From Lachnospiraceae bacterium (GTDB taxonomy: Bacteria; Bacillota; Clostridia; Lachnospirales; Lachnospiraceae), in assembly GCA_021199655.1 (NCBI GenBank), contig JAJQHQ010000059.1, positions 1 to 64,000 of the forward strand: a DNA stretch of 64,000 bases, read 5' to 3'. The notes under the pieces were generated by a model, which searched no databases, had not been told where the DNA came from, and saw nothing but the letters and a program-made list of their open reading frames with translations. Within the stretch, counting starts at the first letter, position 1, and every line of letters begins with the position of its first letter. This document shows positions 8,111 through 17,628 of the stretch, one piece after another. The translations under genes and the position numbers were made by a program.

Positions 8111-8880
8111 ATGATGACAAATAACGAAGTACTTCAGGCAGCAATGCAGCAGTCTGCATGGGACATGAACTGCAATCCCGATGTTTTTCTCAAGGACGAA
8201 CCGGTACTGGTGACATCCGATATTGGGGAAAAGCGAAAAAATATTATAAAGAACCCATTGCATGCAACTTTATATCTTATGGAAGCAATATAGTTGCAGC
8301 AACGAAAACAGAGTATCGGGAAATCACGAAGGAGTATATTCATAAGTTTGATTTTTATCATTGCTTTGAGACTCCTAATTTGCATTGGCTTAATCAAAGG
8401 CTGGAACCATTGGGGCAGAAGGTGTGTTTTATGGCGGAGTATTGGCTGCCGGATTTACAAAAAATGCAGCGCATTTCCTGTGGCTATCAGCTTCGGGTAT
8501 TAACGCTGCCCGATTTTCAGAAATTATATACAGACGAATGGGGCAATGCGCTTTGTGAAGACAGGAAAGAATTGGATGTGTTAGGGGTAGGCGCATATGA
8601 CAATGGCATACTGATTGGTTTGGCTGGGTGTTCCGCGGATGCCGAGAATATGTGGCAGATTGGGGTAGATGTTCTTCCGGCTTACAGGAAGCAGGGGATT
8701 GCCGCTTCTTTAGTAAGCAATCTGGCAATGGAAACGATAGATAGAGGCAAGCTTCCTTTTTACTGCTGCGCATGGTCTAATATACGTTCGGCGAAAACAG
8801 CCATAAAAGCCGGTTTTTGTCCGGGATGGGTGGAAATGACTGTAAAGCCGGCAGAGGTTGTAGATGAAATGAATAAGTAA
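8111..8880 (+). pseudogene. GNAT acetyltransferase broken by a frameshift
   Basis: The first ~45 codons (from ATG 8111: TNNEVLQAAMQQSAWDMNCN) read in one frame and the rest (KKYYKEPIACNFISYGSNIV onwards) in another. The two join naturally at the A-run near 8239-8244, where loss or gain of one A would restore a single ~255-residue protein. The C-terminal GNAT domain is well kept: DVLPAYRKQGIAASLVSNLA and AWSNIRSAKTAIKAGF. Neither partial frame alone gives a whole protein, unless ribosomal or transcriptional slippage on the A-run occurs. A sequencing error is also possible. Confidence 0.7.
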
Positions 8881-8914
8881 GGGGCAGCTATTTGGAGGAG
8901 AATTATCGTTGAAA

Positions 8915-9146
8915 GGGTATGTGCGTTCATCGTTTAGCTTCCCTTGAGTTCGCCGTGCTATCAGTTCGCGAGCCAGAGGCTCGCTCACTGTTCGGCTGTT
9001 GCCGAATATCAGAACATAAACAATCAGCCCCTTACGCGCGAGCGCGACGTGTCTGTCTGTTTATGTTCTGCTGCACGGCTCGTAGCTTGCACACATTGTA
9101 TCAATATTAGCAGGGCAATGGATGATGAGTGTGGCTGAGGTGCGAT
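8915..9146. repeat. ~230-bp structured non-coding repeat, copy 2
   Basis: This is the second copy of the element at 879-1108, in the same orientation, and fills most of the 381-bp gap between 8880 and 9262. It keeps the TTCGGC/GCCGAA hairpin and the long AGAACATAAAC/GTTTATGTTCT stem. The first stem has changed from GCGAGTC/GACTCGC to GCGAGCC/GGCTCGC, which keeps pairing. Both copies are followed within ~40 bp by an AAATCTAC motif. The remaining bases 9147-9261 hold only the ribosome binding site of the next gene. Confidence 0.75.
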
Positions 9147-9261
9147 GGAAACGAGGAAATCTACAATCCATAATTTTTAATGCTGAATGCAAACAAATTG
9201 TCAGGGGACATCTGAGAAATACACCAAGTGGATAAAATAAAAAGATGGGAGACATGTTGAA

Positions 9262-10422
9262 ATGAAATCATTGAGCCAGAAAACAGACGGCTTTACGGAT
9301 TCTGTAATCCGCAGAATGACAAGGATATCCAATCAATACCAGGCGGTGAATCTGTCGCAGGGCTTTCCAGATTTTGATCCGCCAAAGGAGATCACGGACC
9401 GATTAAAGGAAATTGCGCCATACGGCCCGCACCAGTATGCGTTGACCTGGGGCGCACAGAACTTCAGGGAGGCGCTTGCCCGCAAGCAGGAGCATTTTTC
9501 CGGGATGCAGGTTGACCCGGATCAGGAGATTGTCGTCACCTGCGGGAGCACGGAAGCTATGATGGCTTCTATGCTTACCGTCTGCAATCCGGGAGATAAA
9601 GTGGTCGTTTTTTCACCTTTTTACGAGAATTACGGGGCGGATGCGATACTGTCCGGCGCTGAGCCCATCTATGTGCCGCTGAACCCGCCGGACTTTTGTT
9701 TTGATCCTGATGTGTTGGAAGCGGCAATGCGGCAGGAAGGCGTGAAAGCGCTGATCCTCTGCAATCCGTCCAATCCTTCCGGAAAAGTATTTACCAGAGA
9801 AGAACTGCAGATCATCGCGGAACTGGCTATCCGGTATGATATCTATGTGATAACGGATGAGGTCTATGAGCATATTTTGTACAAACCGAATACACATACC
9901 TATATGGCAGCTCTGCCCGGCATGAGAGAGCGAACGATCATCTGCAGCTCGCTGTCGAAGACGTATTCTATTACCGGCTGGCGGCTGGGGTATGTCATTG
10001 CGCCGCCCGAGATCACAGAGCGTGTAAAAAAGGTGCATGATTTCCTGACCGTTGGTGCCGCAGCGCCGTTGATGGAAGCGGTCATACCCGGACTGAATTT
10101 TGGGGATGAATATTACCTGGATCTTCAGGCACATTATACACGTTTAAAAGAGCTGTTTATCAATGGCCTGCGGGATATCGGTTTTTCCTTTGTGGAGCCT
10201 CAGGGCGCCTATTACGTCATGGTGGATATCAGTGAGTTCGGCTATGAGAATGATCAGGAGTTCTGTATAGATCTGGCAAGGAAAGTCGGCGTTGGAGCGG
10301 TTCCCGGCTCCAGCTTTTTCCGCGAGAATATTAACAGTTATATCCGCTTCCATTTCGCGAAAAAGGATGAAACGTTGTATGATGCGTTAAACAGGCTTGC
10401 TGACATACGGAAGAAAATGTGA
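9262..10422 (+). CDS. PLP-dependent aminotransferase, class I/II
   Basis: 386 residues, ATG 9262. Fold type I motifs: NLSQGFPDFDPP near the N-terminus, TCGSTEAMMASM for phosphate binding, NPSNPSGKVF, TDEVYEHI with the Asp that pairs with the pyridine nitrogen, and SSLSKTYSITGWRLGY with the PLP-binding Lys at residue 233 and its following Arg. The closest groups are the aspartate/kynurenine-aminotransferase-like enzymes of Firmicutes, which use 2-oxoglutarate and aspartate, methionine or aromatic amino acids. The start of the G+C-richer core region is here, right after the repeat. Donor substrate uncertain. Confidence 0.88.
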   Translation: MKSLSQKTDGFTDSVIRRMTRISNQYQAVNLSQGFPDFDPPKEITDRLKEIAPYGPHQYALTWGAQNFREALARKQEHFSGMQVDPDQEIVVTCGSTEAMMASMLTVCNPGDKVVVFSPFYENYGADAILSGAEPIYVPLNPPDFCFDPDVLEAAMRQEGVKALILCNPSNPSGKVFTREELQIIAELAIRYDIYVITDEVYEHILYKPNTHTYMAALPGMRERTIICSSLSKTYSITGWRLGYVIAPPEITERVKKVHDFLTVGAAAPLMEAVIPGLNFGDEYYLDLQAHYTRLKELFINGLRDIGFSFVEPQGAYYVMVDISEFGYENDQEFCIDLARKVGVGAVPGSSFFRENINSYIRFHFAKKDETLYDALNRLADIRKKM

Positions 10423-10528
10423 GACGCCTTTTGCATGAAACAATTTTTATATCATAAATCTGAAGCTTCCGGGCATACTAAGGGAAACACTTTTGAATTC
10501 AACCAGAATGCCAGGAGGAAATCGCAAG

Positions 10529-11887
10529 ATGGCAAAACCGCAGAAATTTTACTGGAAGCTTTGGCAGAATGTGGCCGGAATGAAGCAGGTGCTTCCGGTG
10601 GATGAGAGCTTCGATCTGATACAGAGGGACATCCGCATCGGCGGGCGGGATGCGTCCTTTTATTTTGTTGACGGAATGTTGAATGATGAGGCTTTATTGA
10701 AGATTCTGGATTCTATCCTCAAAATCACGCCGGAGGAGATGCCTGAGGATGCGGATCAGCTGATCAAAAAATTCCCCTATTCCGAGGTGGAAACCATCGA
10801 GGAATTTGACCAGGCGGTACGCATGGTGCTCTCAGGCATGACCGTAATGTTTGTGGACGGGTACTGTAAGGCGATACAGATTGACTGCCGGACCTATCCG
10901 GTGCGCAGCGTGGAAGAGCCGGATATGGACAAATCGCTGCGCGGTTCAAAGGATGGCTTCGTGGAGACGGTAGTGTTTGATACGGCACTGATCCGCAGGC
11001 GTATCCGTGATCCGAACCTGATCATGGAAATCGTGGAGGTCGGAACATCGTCCCGATCGGATGTGGTGCTCTGCTATATGAAGAATCTGATCGATCCGAA
11101 GCTGCTTGAGACAGTCCGTGAACGGATTCAGGCAATTGACACGCCGGATCTTTGCATGAACCAGCAAAGTCTGGCCGAAGCACTGATCGGTACGCGCTGG
11201 TACAATCCATTCCCGAAATTCAAGTTCACCGAACGTCCGGACACGGCGGCAGCCTGTATTATGGAAGGAAAGCTGACGATTCTTGTGGACAACGCACCGT
11301 CGGCGATGATCCTGCCGACGTCGATCTTCGATATGATTGAGGAAGCGAACGATTATTACTTTCCGGCATGGACCAGCCTGTACCTGAAAATTTCGCGGGT
11401 GCTGATTCTGATCGTGACGGTCTTCCTGACACCGGTCTACCTGCTTTTGATGCAGAATCCGCAGTGGGTGCCGCCTCTGTTTGATTTTGTGCTGATCCGC
11501 GACACGATCAACATTCCGCTGATTTGGCAGCTTTTAATTCTGGAACTGGCCATCGACGGTCTGCGTCTGGCGGCTTTGAACACGCCGAATATGCTGAGCA
11601 CGCCTTTGAGCATCTTTGCCGGGCTCGTGCTTGGGGAATTTGCCGTGACCTCCGGATGGTTCAACACCGAGGTGATGCTCTATATGGCATTTGTGGCTGT
11701 GGCAAACTACACGCAGCCGAACTTTGAACTTGGTTACGCGGTCAAGTTTATGAGAATGATGATCCTTATCCTGACGGCAGTTTTCGGCGTGTACGGCTTC
11801 ATTGCGGGCTGTATTATCCTGCTTTTGCTGCTCTGCACAAATAAAACATTGAGCGGACGGAATTATCTGAATGTGAAGCTGAATTAA
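10529..11887 (+). CDS. GerA-family spore germination membrane protein (SpoVAF/GerAA-like)
   Basis: 452 residues from ATG 10529, with an AGGAGG site upstream; the longer frame from 10493 has none. The N-terminal ~280 residues are cytosolic and the C-terminal part has about five membrane segments, including SRVLILIVTVFLTPVYLLLM and the GLVLGEFAVTSGWFNTEVML region typical of GerA proteins. No gerB- or gerC-like gene is adjacent, which fits SpoVAF-type stand-alone members rather than a complete nutrient receptor operon. It would act in the inner spore membrane during germination and be expressed in the forespore. Its presence agrees with spo0A at 38.8 kb. Confidence 0.85.
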   Translation: MAKPQKFYWKLWQNVAGMKQVLPVDESFDLIQRDIRIGGRDASFYFVDGMLNDEALLKILDSILKITPEEMPEDADQLIKKFPYSEVETIEEFDQAVRMVLSGMTVMFVDGYCKAIQIDCRTYPVRSVEEPDMDKSLRGSKDGFVETVVFDTALIRRRIRDPNLIMEIVEVGTSSRSDVVLCYMKNLIDPKLLETVRERIQAIDTPDLCMNQQSLAEALIGTRWYNPFPKFKFTERPDTAAACIMEGKLTILVDNAPSAMILPTSIFDMIEEANDYYFPAWTSLYLKISRVLILIVTVFLTPVYLLLMQNPQWVPPLFDFVLIRDTINIPLIWQLLILELAIDGLRLAALNTPNMLSTPLSIFAGLVLGEFAVTSGWFNTEVMLYMAFVAVANYTQPNFELGYAVKFMRMMILILTAVFGVYGFIAGCIILLLLLCTNKTLSGRNYLNVKLN

Positions 11888-11979
11888 ATCTGGGATCAAT
11901 GGTTCTGGCTGCTGTTTAGAATCAAATATAAAAGCTAAAAACAGCAGTCAGAAATTTGTGCAAAATGTCAAAAATGCTC

Positions 11980-12008
11980 TTGAAAAATGAGAAAAAATTG
12001 TGTATGAT
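11980..12008 (+). promoter_or_regulatory. Sigma-A-like promoter for the phosphoribosyltransferase-like gene
   Basis: TTGAAA (11980-11985), a 17-bp spacer and TATGAT (12003-12008), about 90 bp before the start codon at 12099. Confidence 0.55.
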
Positions 12009-12098
12009 AATTGCATGTTATTTGGCTCATGCAGGAACGGAAATATGGCATGAGAAACGGAATTGAATATTGATTATATATTTCAGGAGGGCAGGCTT

Positions 12099-12740
12099 AT
12101 GGAGAGCAGAGCGAACAGGATCGAGTCAAAATTAAACAGCAACGTTATTATCCGGACGATTCCGGGGCATTTTGCCACGAACCACTCCCACATTAACAAT
12201 TATGTGGATATGACAATCATGAAATGCAGAAAGAGTGAGGCAGCTGCGGCAGCTTCCGTACTGGCGAGAAAGTATACGAACACTACATATATTGATACGA
12301 TCATCTGCATGGACGGCTGCGAGGTGATCGGAGCGTATCTGGCTGACGACCTGACGGAGTCGGGCATCATGTCGCTGAACCGTCATCAGACGATGTATGT
12401 CGTTACGCCGGAGATGAATCCTGGCGGGCAGCTGATCTTCCGTGACAATATGCAGATGATGATCAAAGGCAAGCACTGCATCCTGCTTCTTGCTTCCGCG
12501 ACGACAGGCCGTACGATCGCGAGTGCAATCGAGTGTATTCACTATTATGGTGGCATTCTGGAAGGCATCTCAGCAATCTTCAGTGCAAGCCCGGAGGTGG
12601 AAGGCTATGAGATCAACAGTATTTTCCATGGCGAGGATATCGGTGATTACCAGACCTATGAGGTGGGCCATTGCCCGATGTGCGCGGCCGGGCAGAAGAT
12701 CGACGCAATCGTGAACAGCTTTGGTTATTCGAAGCTGTAA
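12099..12740 (+). CDS. Phosphoribosyltransferase-like protein (orotate PRTase-related)
   Basis: 213 residues from ATG 12099 (CAGGAGGG upstream; the extension from 12063 is dismissed). The overall pattern is that of PRTases: a hydrophobic strand IDTIICMDGCEVIGAYLADD and a later strand HCILLLASATTGRTIASAIE at the place of the PRPP-binding loop. However, the two acidic residues that normally precede the TTG of the loop are replaced (LASATTG), and a CPMC motif lies near the C-terminus. It may have lost transferase activity and act as a nucleotide- or PRPP-sensing protein, or use a different ligand. It has its own promoter and terminator, so it is monocistronic. Confidence 0.7.
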   Translation: MESRANRIESKLNSNVIIRTIPGHFATNHSHINNYVDMTIMKCRKSEAAAAASVLARKYTNTTYIDTIICMDGCEVIGAYLADDLTESGIMSLNRHQTMYVVTPEMNPGGQLIFRDNMQMMIKGKHCILLLASATTGRTIASAIECIHYYGGILEGISAIFSASPEVEGYEINSIFHGEDIGDYQTYEVGHCPMCAAGQKIDAIVNSFGYSKL

Positions 12741-12752
12741 TAGATAAAAAGT

Positions 12753-12782
12753 GGCGGGATGCTTTGTGCATCCCGCCTTTTT
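12753..12782 (+). terminator. Bidirectional intrinsic terminator
   Basis: A perfect 10-bp stem GGCGGGATGC/GCATCCCGCC with a 5-nt loop followed by six T; the other side is A-rich, so it also works for the convergent gene ending at 12791. Confidence 0.92.
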
Positions 12783-12790
12783 CGATATAA

Positions 12791-15700
12791 TCAGATTGCT
12801 TCCTTCTCCTTCCGCAGATTCTTCTGCGCGGTGGAGAGCATCAGCTTGATGCGGTTGAGCTGGTTGACCTCACTGGCACCCGGGTCGTAGTCGATGGCTA
12901 CGATGTTCGAGAGCGGATACTGGCGGCGCAGCTCCTTGATGACGCCCTTGCCGACGACGTGGTTCGGCAGGCAGGCAAACGGCTGCGTGCAGACGATGTT
13001 GTTGACGCCGGAATGGATCAGCTCGAGCATCTCGCCGGTCAGGAACCAGCCTTCACCGGTCTGATTGCCCAGAGAAACGATGTCTTTTGCCATCGAAGCG
13101 GTGTTCTGAATCTTTCCAGGCGGGTCAAAGTGGATACTCTTACGCAGTTCATCCGCGGAGGCGGCGCGCAGCTTCTCAAGAAAGGCGATGCCGATGTTCG
13201 CGAAGGTTGCAGTGCTCTTTTTCGTGCCAAGGTTCTGACTCTTAAAGTTCTGGTTGTAGAAGCAGTAGAGGAAGAAGTCCATCAGATCCGGCACAACAGC
13301 CTCAGCCCCTTCTTTTTCCAGAAGCTCCACCAGATAATTGTTGGCGGCGGGCATGAACTTGACCAGAATCTCGCCGACGACGCCGACTCTTGGTTTTACC
13401 TCGTCCGTGATCGGCAAATTGTCAAAGTCGCGGATGATCTCACGGCACATCTTTTTGTATTCACGGTAGGAAGGATTGCCGGATACAAATTCACAGCAGC
13501 GGTCTTCCCATTTTTTGAACAGTGCGTTTGCGGAACCCGGCTCTTTTTCGTAGGGTCGCATCCGGTACAGGCAGCGCATGAAAATATCGCCGAAGACGAG
13601 GGCGAACAGCGCTCTTTTCAGCATTTTGTAGCTGAGCGTAAAGCCCGGATTGCCTTCCAGACCGCTTAAGTTCAGCGAAATGACCGGAATCTGCTGCATA
13701 CCGGCTTTTTCCAGTGCACGGCGGATAAAGCCGACATAGTTCGACGCACGGCAGCCGCCGCCGGTCTGTGTCATGATGACAGCCGTGTGGTCGAGGTCGT
13801 ACTTGCCGGAGAGCAGTGCCTCCATGATCTGGCCGACTACCATCAGAGACGGGTAGCAGGCATCGTTGTTCACATAGCACAGGCCCATGTCGATCGCGTG
13901 GCGGTTATCATTCGGCAGCACCTCGATGTTGTAGCCGGAGGCATTCATCGCGGCAGAAATCATCCGAAAATGGATCGGCGACATCTGCGGGCAGAGGATC
14001 GTATAGTTTTTGCGCATCTCTTTCGTAAACTGCACACGCTCAATATTTGCCGGGACGATCGTTCTCGGCTCATCGTTCCGTTCTTTGCGGACACGGATCG
14101 CGGAGATCAGGGAGCGGACACGAATACGCGCGGCTCCGAGGTTGTTTACTTCGTCAATCTTCAGGCAGGTATAGATCTTGCCGGAGCGGGAGAGAATGTC
14201 GTTCACTTCATCTGTCGTCACCGCGTCCAGACCGCAGCCGAACGAATTCAGCTGGATCAGATCCAGATCCTCTCTGGTCTTTACGAAGTTTGCCGCGGCA
14301 TAGAGACGGCTGTGGTACATCCACTGATCAAGCACCTGCAGCGGCCGTTCGACCGGATTGAGGTTCGAGACGGAATCCTCCGTCAGCACGGCGATGCCGT
14401 AGGAGTTGATTAGCTCCGGGATGCCGTGGTTGATCTCAGAGTCAATGTGGTAGGGACGTCCGGCGAGAACGATGCCGTGGCGACCGGTCTCCTCCAGATA
14501 TTTCAGCGTTTCCTGACCTTTGTCATACATCGCCTGGCGTGTTTTTGCCATTTCTTCCCAGCCGGCTTTCGCGGCGGCAGTCACCTCCGCGGCAGGGATA
14601 TCCGGGAAAGCCTCTTTCAAACGGCTTGTTACAGTATCCAGATTGGTAAAGGCAATAAACGGGTTCTCAAAGCGCACATGTTCCGTGCGCAGACTTTCTA
14701 CATTATTTTTGATATTCTCCGCGTAGGAGGTCACGATCGGGCAGTTGTAATGGTTCGGCGCGTCCTCAAATTCCGTGCGCTCATAGGGGATGCACGGGTA
14801 GAAGATGTACTTGATGCCCTTTTTGATCAGCCATTCTACATGTCCGTGTGCGAGCTTTGCGGGATAGCATTCCGATTCGCTCGGGATGGACTCGATGCCC
14901 AGCTCGTAAATCTTACGGGTGGATGGCGGGGAGAGGATGACCCGGTACTTGAGCTCCGTGAAAAAACGGAACCAGAACGGGTAATTCTCATACATATTCA
15001 GCACGCGCGGGATGCCGACGATGCCGCGCTCCGCTTCGTCCTCCGGCAGGGGTTCGTAGGAGAAGAGCAGTTTGTTCTTATATTCGAACAGGTTTGGCAC
15101 ATGATCCTTGTTGCGCTCCTTGCCGATGCCGCGCTCGCAGCGGTTGCCGCTGATGAACTGGCGGCCGCCGGAAAAACGGTTGATCGTCAGACGGCACTGG
15201 TTCGTGCAGCCCTTGCATTTCGCGGTCGAGGTCGTGTACTCCAGCGCGTTGATGCGCTCGATGGAGAGCATGGTTGTGTGCGGGAAGTCCGGATCGGCAG
15301 CTGTTGTACTCATTACAGCGTCAGAATTAGAATGCGCCCGCTCATATTTCGCAACCTCGGCCTGATAACGCTCCCGTGCCACCAGAGCCGCTCCGAATGC
15401 ACCCATGATCCCGGCAATGTCGGGACGAATCGCTTCACAGTCGGCGATGCGCTCAAAACTCCGCAGAACGCCGTCGTTATAGAACGTGCCGCCCTGCACG
15501 ACAATGTGGCGCCCGAGCTGGGAAGCGTCCGATACCTTAATTACCTTATATAATGCGTTTTTAATAACCGAAAAGGCCAGACCGGCGGAGATATCGGAGA
15601 CCTCCGCGCCTTCCTTCTGTGCCTGCTTTACTTTCGAATTCATGAAAACGGTGCAGCGGGTACCCAGATCGATCGGGTGCTTCGCGAACAAAGCCGCCTT

Positions 15701-17272
15701 GGCGAAATCCTGTACCGTATAATTAAGTGATTTTGCGAAGGTTTCAATAAAGGAACCGCAGCCGGAGGAGCAGGCCTCATTGAGCTGCACGCTGTCCACG
15801 GTACCGTTTTTGATCTTGATGCACTTCATATCCTGACCGCCGATGTCGAGAATGCAGTCGACCTCCGGGTCAAAGAAGGAAGCAGCATAATAGTGCGAGA
15901 CAGTTTCCACCTCGCCCTCATCCAGCAGAAGAGCAGCCTTGATCAGCGCTTCGCCGTAGCCGGTCGAACAGGACCAGGTGATGTGCGCCGTGTCCGGCAG
16001 CAGGGAATAGATTTCCTGTACCGCCTGAATCGTGGTGCGCAGCGGGCTGCCGTTGTTGTTGCTGTAGAATGAGTACAGAAGCTTGCCGTCCTCGCTGACA
16101 AGAGCCGCCTTGGTCGTTGTCGATCCGGCGTCAATGCCGAGAAAACAGTCGCCGCTGTAGGAAGCAAGGTCGCCGGTCTTCACCTTATGATGGCTCTGGC
16201 GTTCAATAAAATCGTCATAATCCTGCTGCGAGGCAAACAGTGGCTCCATACGCGCTACTTCGAACTCCATGTGGATGTTGCCGGAGAGCTTATGAATGAG
16301 AGCGCCGAACGTAGTGACTTCACCGGTATCTCCGGCGGCAGCGGCTTCGGCTACAGCCTCACAGCTGCAATTAGCGCAGCCGTCGTCCATGACTTTTGTG
16401 TCAAAATGATATTTTTCAGAAATTTTCTCCATATCCGCGTTCAGAGCGGAGCCAATCGCCGCGAACAGATGCGAATTTTCCGGTGTGATCGCGTGCTCCT
16501 CGTCGAGATTCAGTGTGCGGATAAAGGCTTCGCGCAGCTCGGAGAGGAAATGAAGCGGTCCGCCGAGGAACGTGATGTGTCCACGGATCGGTTTTCCGCA
16601 GGCCAGACCGCTGATGGTCTGGTTTACCACGGCCTGGAAAATCGAAGCGGACAGATCCTCTTTGGTTGCGCCGTCATTGATCAGCGGCTGAATATCGGAT
16701 TTTGCGAACACGCCGCAGCGCGCCGCGATCGAATACAGAGATTTATAATTTTTTGCGTACTCATTTAAGCCTGCCGCGTCCGTCTGCAGCAGGGAGGCCA
16801 TCTGGTCGATAAAAGAGCCGGTGCCGCCCGCGCAGACGCCGTTCATGCGCTGCTCGACATTGCCGCCCTCAAAGTAAACAATCTTCGCGTCCTCGCCGCC
16901 GAGTTCAATCGCCACGTCGGTCTGCGGCACATAGTGCTCCAGAGAGGTCGCCACCGCGATCACCTCCTGCACAAAGGGAACATGCAGGTGATTGGCGAGC
17001 GTCAGTCCGCCCGAACCCGTGATGACCGGAGCTACAGTCAGGTCGCCGAGCTTTGCGGTCGCGTCCTTTAACAGCTCGGACAATGTCTCCTGAATATTGG
17101 CATAATGCCGCCGGTAATCAGAAAATAAAAGCTCTTTATCAGGGCTAAGCACCGCCACCTTGACTGTAGTGGAGCCGATGTCAATGCCCAAGGTATGTAA
17201 AGATATCGTTTGCTCTGCCCCGGAATCATTTCCTGGGACGAATTTTTTTGTGATATGATCTGCCATAAACAC
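12791..17272 (-). CDS. 2-hydroxyacyl-CoA dehydratase activase fusion (BadF/BadG/HgdC type, with HgdB-like part)
   Basis: 1493 residues from GTG 17272 (or ATG 17266). Two ATPase modules of the ASKHA/BcrAD_BadFG family occur in tandem: the first begins [15 protein letters not shown] and has cluster Cys in [12 protein letters not shown] and [13 protein letters not shown]; the second begins [16 protein letters not shown] with [13 protein letters not shown] and [11 protein letters not shown]. Next come a DUF2229-type Cys segment ([13 protein letters not shown]) and a long C-terminal region related to the dehydratase subunits ([20 protein letters not shown]). HgdC-type activases drive one electron by ATP hydrolysis into the dehydratase. 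Such ~1400-1500-residue fusions are common in Clostridia, but their substrate is unknown. An unusual hairpin lies between its ribosome binding site and start. Confidence 0.87.
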   Translation of the reverse strand: MFMADHITKKFVPGNDSGAEQTISLHTLGIDIGSTTVKVAVLSPDKELLFSDYRRHYANIQETLSELLKDATAKLGDLTVAPVITGSGGLTLANHLHVPFVQEVIAVATSLEHYVPQTDVAIELGGEDAKIVYFEGGNVEQRMNGVCAGGTGSFIDQMASLLQTDAAGLNEYAKNYKSLYSIAARCGVFAKSDIQPLINDGATKEDLSASIFQAVVNQTISGLACGKPIRGHITFLGGPLHFLSELREAFIRTLNLDEEHAITPENSHLFAAIGSALNADMEKISEKYHFDTKVMDDGCANCSCEAVAEAAAAGDTGEVTTFGALIHKLSGNIHMEFEVARMEPLFASQQDYDDFIERQSHHKVKTGDLASYSGDCFLGIDAGSTTTKAALVSEDGKLLYSFYSNNNGSPLRTTIQAVQEIYSLLPDTAHITWSCSTGYGEALIKAALLLDEGEVETVSHYYAASFFDPEVDCILDIGGQDMKCIKIKNGTVDSVQLNEACSSGCGSFIETFAKSLNYTVQDFAKAALFAKHPIDLGTRCTVFMNSKVKQAQKEGAEVSDISAGLAFSVIKNALYKVIKVSDASQLGRHIVVQGGTFYNDGVLRSFERIADCEAIRPDIAGIMGAFGAALVARERYQAEVAKYERAHSNSDAVMSTTAADPDFPHTTMLSIERINALEYTTSTAKCKGCTNQCRLTINRFSGGRQFISGNRCERGIGKERNKDHVPNLFEYKNKLLFSYEPLPEDEAERGIVGIPRVLNMYENYPFWFRFFTELKYRVILSPPSTRKIYELGIESIPSESECYPAKLAHGHVEWLIKKGIKYIFYPCIPYERTEFEDAPNHYNCPIVTSYAENIKNNVESLRTEHVRFENPFIAFTNLDTVTSRLKEAFPDIPAAEVTAAAKAGWEEMAKTRQAMYDKGQETLKYLEETGRHGIVLAGRPYHIDSEINHGIPELINSYGIAVLTEDSVSNLNPVERPLQVLDQWMYHSRLYAAANFVKTREDLDLIQLNSFGCGLDAVTTDEVNDILSRSGKIYTCLKIDEVNNLGAARIRVRSLISAIRVRKERNDEPRTIVPANIERVQFTKEMRKNYTILCPQMSPIHFRMISAAMNASGYNIEVLPNDNRHAIDMGLCYVNNDACYPSLMVVGQIMEALLSGKYDLDHTAVIMTQTGGGCRASNYVGFIRRALEKAGMQQIPVISLNLSGLEGNPGFTLSYKMLKRALFALVFGDIFMRCLYRMRPYEKEPGSANALFKKWEDRCCEFVSGNPSYREYKKMCREIIRDFDNLPITDEVKPRVGVVGEILVKFMPAANNYLVELLEKEGAEAVVPDLMDFFLYCFYNQNFKSQNLGTKKSTATFANIGIAFLEKLRAASADELRKSIHFDPPGKIQNTASMAKDIVSLGNQTGEGWFLTGEMLELIHSGVNNIVCTQPFACLPNHVVGKGVIKELRRQYPLSNIVAIDYDPGASEVNQLNRIKLMLSTAQKNLRKEKEAI

Positions 17273-17297
17273 TGCGGTGAAAACCGCACCCTCCTTT
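17273..17297 (-). promoter_or_regulatory. Ribosome binding site separated from the start by a hairpin
   Basis: On the minus strand AAAGGAGGG (17297-17289) is followed by TGCGGT-TTTC-ACCGCA (17288-17273), a 6-bp stem with a 4-nt loop, and then directly by the GTG start at 17272. Unfolded, the site is too far from the start (16 nt); folded, they would be next to each other. This may be a structural spacer or a way to adjust translation. Confidence 0.5.
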
Positions 17298-17387
17298 GTA
17301 TCATAAGTGCCGTTATATAAATCGGCTGTTCATAGCTTATTTTGTAATACGGCGGCGCAGAACTGCCGCCAGTAAAGAACAGTCTGT

Positions 17388-17416
17388 ATTATAGTACAAA
17401 CACGGCAAAATAGCAA
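17388..17416 (-). promoter_or_regulatory. Sigma-A-like promoter for the activase gene
   Basis: On the minus strand TTGCTA (17416-17411), a 17-bp spacer and a perfect TATAAT (17393-17388). The transcript leader of about 110 nt contains a GGCGGC/GCCGCC hairpin at 17351-17370. Confidence 0.6.
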
Positions 17417-17507
17417 ATGCTACATTTCACCATTTGTTTTTGAAAAATGGAACGTATTTGTCCGGATTTATACAAATTTTATACAAACGTCTGCGACAAA
17501 AAACTGA

Positions 17508-17536
17508 TTGACTTTATCCGGGGGTAATATTATCAT
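17508..17536 (+). promoter_or_regulatory. Sigma-A-like promoter for tgt
   Basis: TTGACT (17508-17513), a 17-bp spacer and TATCAT (17531-17536), about 90 bp ahead of tgt. A CAGGC/GCCTG hairpin (17599-17612) precedes the ribosome binding site. The 17273-17628 interval thus carries divergent promoters and no gene. Confidence 0.6.
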
Positions 17537-17628
17537 AATTCATGTTTGTCCTGTCTGGGACGAGCTGAAAAGAATATGTTTTTTGATTTTGAGAAATACA
17601 GGCTTATGCCTGCTTTGGAGGATATTGA

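Noticed and set aside
8919-9138. Small reading frames inside the repeat copies
   Set aside because: The two copies differ by changes that keep base pairing rather than protein sequence, and no ribosome binding sites are present.
12959-15553. Long plus-strand frames opposite the activase
   Set aside because: They are antisense shadows of a well-supported 1493-residue gene, with no family features.
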